Source of the DNA: JAUZPB01 sp050262615
GTDB taxonomy: Bacteria; Bacteroidota; Ignavibacteria; Ignavibacteriales; SURF-24
DNA: 6,018 nucleotides
NCBI GenBank assembly: GCA_050262615.1
Contig: JBLNEL010000348.1
Span: 1-6,018, forward strand
Reading direction: 5' to 3'
In this document: positions 4,511-6,018 of the stretch, one piece after another
Position numbering within the stretch: the first letter of the stretch is position 1
How the letters are laid out: the number at the start of each line of letters is the position of its first letter
Translations under genes and position numbers: made by a program
Notes under the pieces: generated by a model
What the model saw: only the letters and a program-made list of their open reading frames with translations
Databases searched by the model: none
Told to the model about the DNA's origin: nothing

Positions 4511-4876
4511 TTAACCCTTTAATATCTCTTTGGGTGTATTGATTTCTTGCCATGCAAGAGGTATAATGTGTGCTGCTGTCCAGTATCCCCATTGCTTTCC
4601 GTCATCTTCACAGTTAAAATATCTTGCAGTTTCATAGCAATATTCATTATTATCTAACAATCCTACTATTAGCACCTGTTTAGAGCATGTTTTACCTTCT
4701 AACTTTTCCGGCAATCTTTCACTAATGGGGATCCATACAGGGAATAGTTTTTCGATTTCGGCTGATGCTTGCTGTTTGCCAGTAATTATTCTTTCTTCTG
4801 TTCCATCAAATTCATCTATACTCTCCAAGCTTATCTGTAGTGTTTTGTCAAGTATCTCTTTTATCTTCTCTTTCAT
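4511..4876 (-). CDS. DUF551-containing phage protein
   Basis: The 121-aa protein has an N-terminal helical module, residues 1-44 (MKEKIKEILDKTL ... ASAEIEKLF), and a C-terminal DUF551-like domain starting WIPISERLPE (residues 48-57), followed by a beta strand QVLIVGLL (67-74), YETARYF (81-87), and a closing W99-TAAHIIPLAW segment in the place where the family usually has '(T)HWMPLP.PP'. The His-Trp pair of the typical ending is changed here to AHIIPLAW. DUF551 proteins are small and abundant in phages and have no established function. ATG 4876 lies 1 nt after the stop of the upstream gene, with AAGGG at a 7-nt spacing. The shared N-terminal module with the next gene suggests modular shuffling. 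Confidence 0.72.
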   Translation of the reverse strand: MKEKIKEILDKTLQISLESIDEFDGTEERIITGKQQASAEIEKLFPVWIPISERLPEKLEGKTCSKQVLIVGLLDNNEYCYETARYFNCEDDGKQWGYWTAAHIIPLAWQEINTPKEILKG

Positions 4877-4877
4877 C

Positions 4878-5321
4878 TTACTTCCCTTCCGTCAGCTGCT
4901 TAAAATTGTTTTCCTTGATCATTTCATAGTAAGTCTTTTCCCCATTGTACGCATAGGGTAAGAATACCTCGAGTAATTCAACCTGCTGGATCTGGATAAG
5001 ACTTACCTGGACACTTACCCAATCATAGAGAAGTTTCCAAGCTGTACGTTTGGCCTGATCCATTGTGTTTTTTCTGGTGGTTGCATTTACTCTTCTTACT
5101 TCTTTCCACAAGGATTTAAAGCATTGGTCAACTTTACTTGGCAGCTTAAAAAGTAGTAAATTACCGTTTACTGCTATCTGGAATATTATTCCCTCTACTT
5201 CCTTTGTCTGAGGATTAATATCTTTGGAAATGTTTGTTGCTCCAGCATCGATAAGAAGTTTCTCGATCAGCATAATGCTGCGGTCGGCTGGTACCTGAGA
5301 AGTATAATTCTTTAGATTCAT
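4878..5321 (-). CDS. Conserved phage protein of unknown function, 147 aa
   Basis: The 147-aa protein begins MNLKNYTSQVPADRSIMLIE and contains EVRRVNATTR near residue 75, AKRTAWKLLYDWVSVQVSLI at about 90-109 and QQVELLEVFLPYAYNGEKTY at about 112-131. From memory this layout ('LKNYT..VP..R....IE..L..AGA', '(Q/G)RTAWK...DWV..Q.SLI..QQVE..QVFLPY') is a widespread conserved phage protein with no known activity. The N-terminal half looks alpha/beta (AGATNISKDI, GIIFQIAVNG), the C-terminal half helical. ATG 5321 overlaps the upstream stop as ATGA and has AGGA with a 6-nt spacer. The strong match to a recurrent phage family is one of the better arguments that this window is of phage origin. Confidence 0.78.
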   Translation of the reverse strand: MNLKNYTSQVPADRSIMLIEKLLIDAGATNISKDINPQTKEVEGIIFQIAVNGNLLLFKLPSKVDQCFKSLWKEVRRVNATTRKNTMDQAKRTAWKLLYDWVSVQVSLIQIQQVELLEVFLPYAYNGEKTYYEMIKENNFKQLTEGK

Positions 5322-5716
5322 TGTTTATCCTGATAAAATAGTTTCAAGTAGTCTATTGGAATTCTTTCTCTTCCGCTATAACTCCGCCAGGGCATATGGA
5401 AATATTCAATCTTTTCTTCATCACTTTTCCAGCTGAGGCTTACTTCCAGATTATTAATAACAGAAGGAAATTCTATTAAATATTGGGTTCCATTCCAATC
5501 TCTGTAAATAACTCCCAATTCTTCAATTTCAGATATTAGATCCCTCACCTTTTTTTGATAATGATCAGCAATCCTTGTAAATCCACTCTCAGCATATTCT
5601 TTTACTACATTACTGTAGAATATTATTTCTATACCAATACTTTTAATCAATGAAAGTGCTTTCATAGCTTCTTCGATTGTAAAATATCTTCCGATATTAT
5701 TTTGTTGCTGGACCAT
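5318..5716 (-). CDS. DUF2203-like protein
   Basis: This 132-aa protein matches the pattern of DUF2203: an N-terminal YFTIEEAMKAL (residues 11-21), a long helical region (about 15-66), ELGVIYRD (66-73), a short hydrophobic turn ending in EFP (82-84), SLSWKSDEEKIEYFHMPW (93-110) and GRERIP (115-120). In the family these correspond to 'FT..EA...LP', 'LGV..KD...GL(V/I)DFP', '(V)CLCW..GE..I.(Y/W)WH' and 'G..GR.P(I/L)'. The LCWK cysteine is replaced here by Ser95. DUF2203 proteins are small, of unknown function and mostly known from cellular genomes, so a phage copy is noteworthy. A GTG at 5717-5719 is also in frame, but ATG 5714-5716 fits the Shine-Dalgarno better and overlaps the upstream stop by one base (TGATG). 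Confidence 0.72.
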   Translation of the reverse strand: MVQQQNNIGRYFTIEEAMKALSLIKSIGIEIIFYSNVVKEYAESGFTRIADHYQKKVRDLISEIEELGVIYRDWNGTQYLIEFPSVINNLEVSLSWKSDEEKIEYFHMPWRSYSGRERIPIDYLKLFYQDKQ

Positions 5717-6018
5717 CACTTCACCTCTGGGAAACTTCTGTATATTAAGCCATCCAGTCTAAAACCAGATTTCTTAGGACCTACTTTTTGAAAATTACAG
5801 TCTGGTAGTCCCTCGGAAATAAATTCAAAAGTATCATACCACTCTTTTGAAAAGTCACCTGTAAATGGATCTATTATGTTCACCTGGTGTCCATCAACAA
5901 AGTGGCCGGCTTGACTTTTTAGAAATGGTGGTTGTACATCATATTCCCATGGGAGATATTCTCCCCAGGATTTGAAGTAAAAGTGAACTCCTGCAGCAAT
6001 ACACTGATCACTTAGCAC
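5716..6018 (-). CDS. DUF5131 (phage Gp37/Gp68) protein, C-terminal part
   Basis: These are the last 100 codons of a gene that enters from beyond the right edge. Its start is not in the window; the GTG at 6016-6018 is an internal Val codon. The segment reads SDQCIAAGVHFYFKSWGEYL near its beginning and FQKVGPKKSGFRLDGLIYRS near its end, which match the two C-terminal hallmarks of DUF5131: '(D)QC..AGV(P)F(F)FKQWGE..P' and '(V)GKK.AGR.LDG...(E)FP'. The usual FKQWGE is FKSWGE here, and the usual GKKxAG is GPKKSG. In full-length members an N-terminal GC..CY cysteine motif resembles radical-SAM proteins, but that part lies outside this window. The family is common in phages and prophages, with no established reaction. 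The stop overlaps the next start. Confidence 0.78.
   Translation of the reverse strand: MLSDQCIAAGVHFYFKSWGEYLPWEYDVQPPFLKSQAGHFVDGHQVNIIDPFTGDFSKEWYDTFEFISEGLPDCNFQKVGPKKSGFRLDGLIYRSFPEVK
5724..5727 (-). promoter_or_regulatory. Ribosome binding site deciding the DUF2203-like start
   Basis: GAGG, extending to GAGGTGA, lies 7 nt before ATG 5716 but only 4 nt before the in-frame GTG at 5719, so the ATG is the preferred start. Confidence 0.6.

Noticed and set aside
1..6018. CRISPR array, insertion sequence, attachment site or rRNA
   Set aside because: No regularly spaced repeats, no transposase or integrase frame, no terminal inverted repeats with target duplication and no rRNA-like sequence were seen.

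Overview
The window looks like part of a tailed bacteriophage or prophage genome from an AT-rich, Shine-Dalgarno-using bacterium, possibly a Firmicute or a similar low-GC host. The host cannot be settled from the sequence. The phage call rests on four things: every supported gene lies on the minus strand; the genes are small (about 65-200 codons) and packed with 4-17 nt overlaps or gaps of a few bases; several proteins belong to families typical of phage accessory or early regions; and no cellular housekeeping operon is visible.

Read in the direction of transcription (right to left), the first gene is the C-terminal end of a DUF5131 (phage Gp37/Gp68) protein, cut by the right edge. It is followed by a DUF2203-like protein, a conserved phage protein of unknown function, a DUF551 protein, a protein with a Cys-rich putative zinc site that shares an N-terminal module with the DUF551 protein, and a single-pass membrane protein. 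Next come a 198-aa protein with an aromatic-rich N-terminal domain and a 138-aa unknown.

A 130-nt non-coding gap follows (2577-2706), by far the largest in the window. It is more GC-rich than its surroundings and holds a perfect 8-bp hairpin, a second element that can close on itself with a 6-bp stem, and a weak promoter-like sequence. It leads into a DEDDh 3'-5' exonuclease, the only gene here with a confident enzymatic function. Downstream are a conserved phage protein of unknown function, a small zinc-binding protein, a small membrane protein, an HTH-like/zinc-ribbon protein, an 82-aa unknown, a YkgJ-like Cys-cluster protein, and a partial gene running off the left edge (1-206, GTG start) that resembles the DUF7694-type phage family.

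The genes probably form one long transcription unit, perhaps re-initiated at the 2577-2706 gap. The exonuclease suggests a DNA metabolism/early region. No structural, lysis or integration gene is recognisable. Family names are from memory of motif patterns and were not searched. Start sites were re-chosen from Shine-Dalgarno sequences and overlaps where the longest ORF was implausible.
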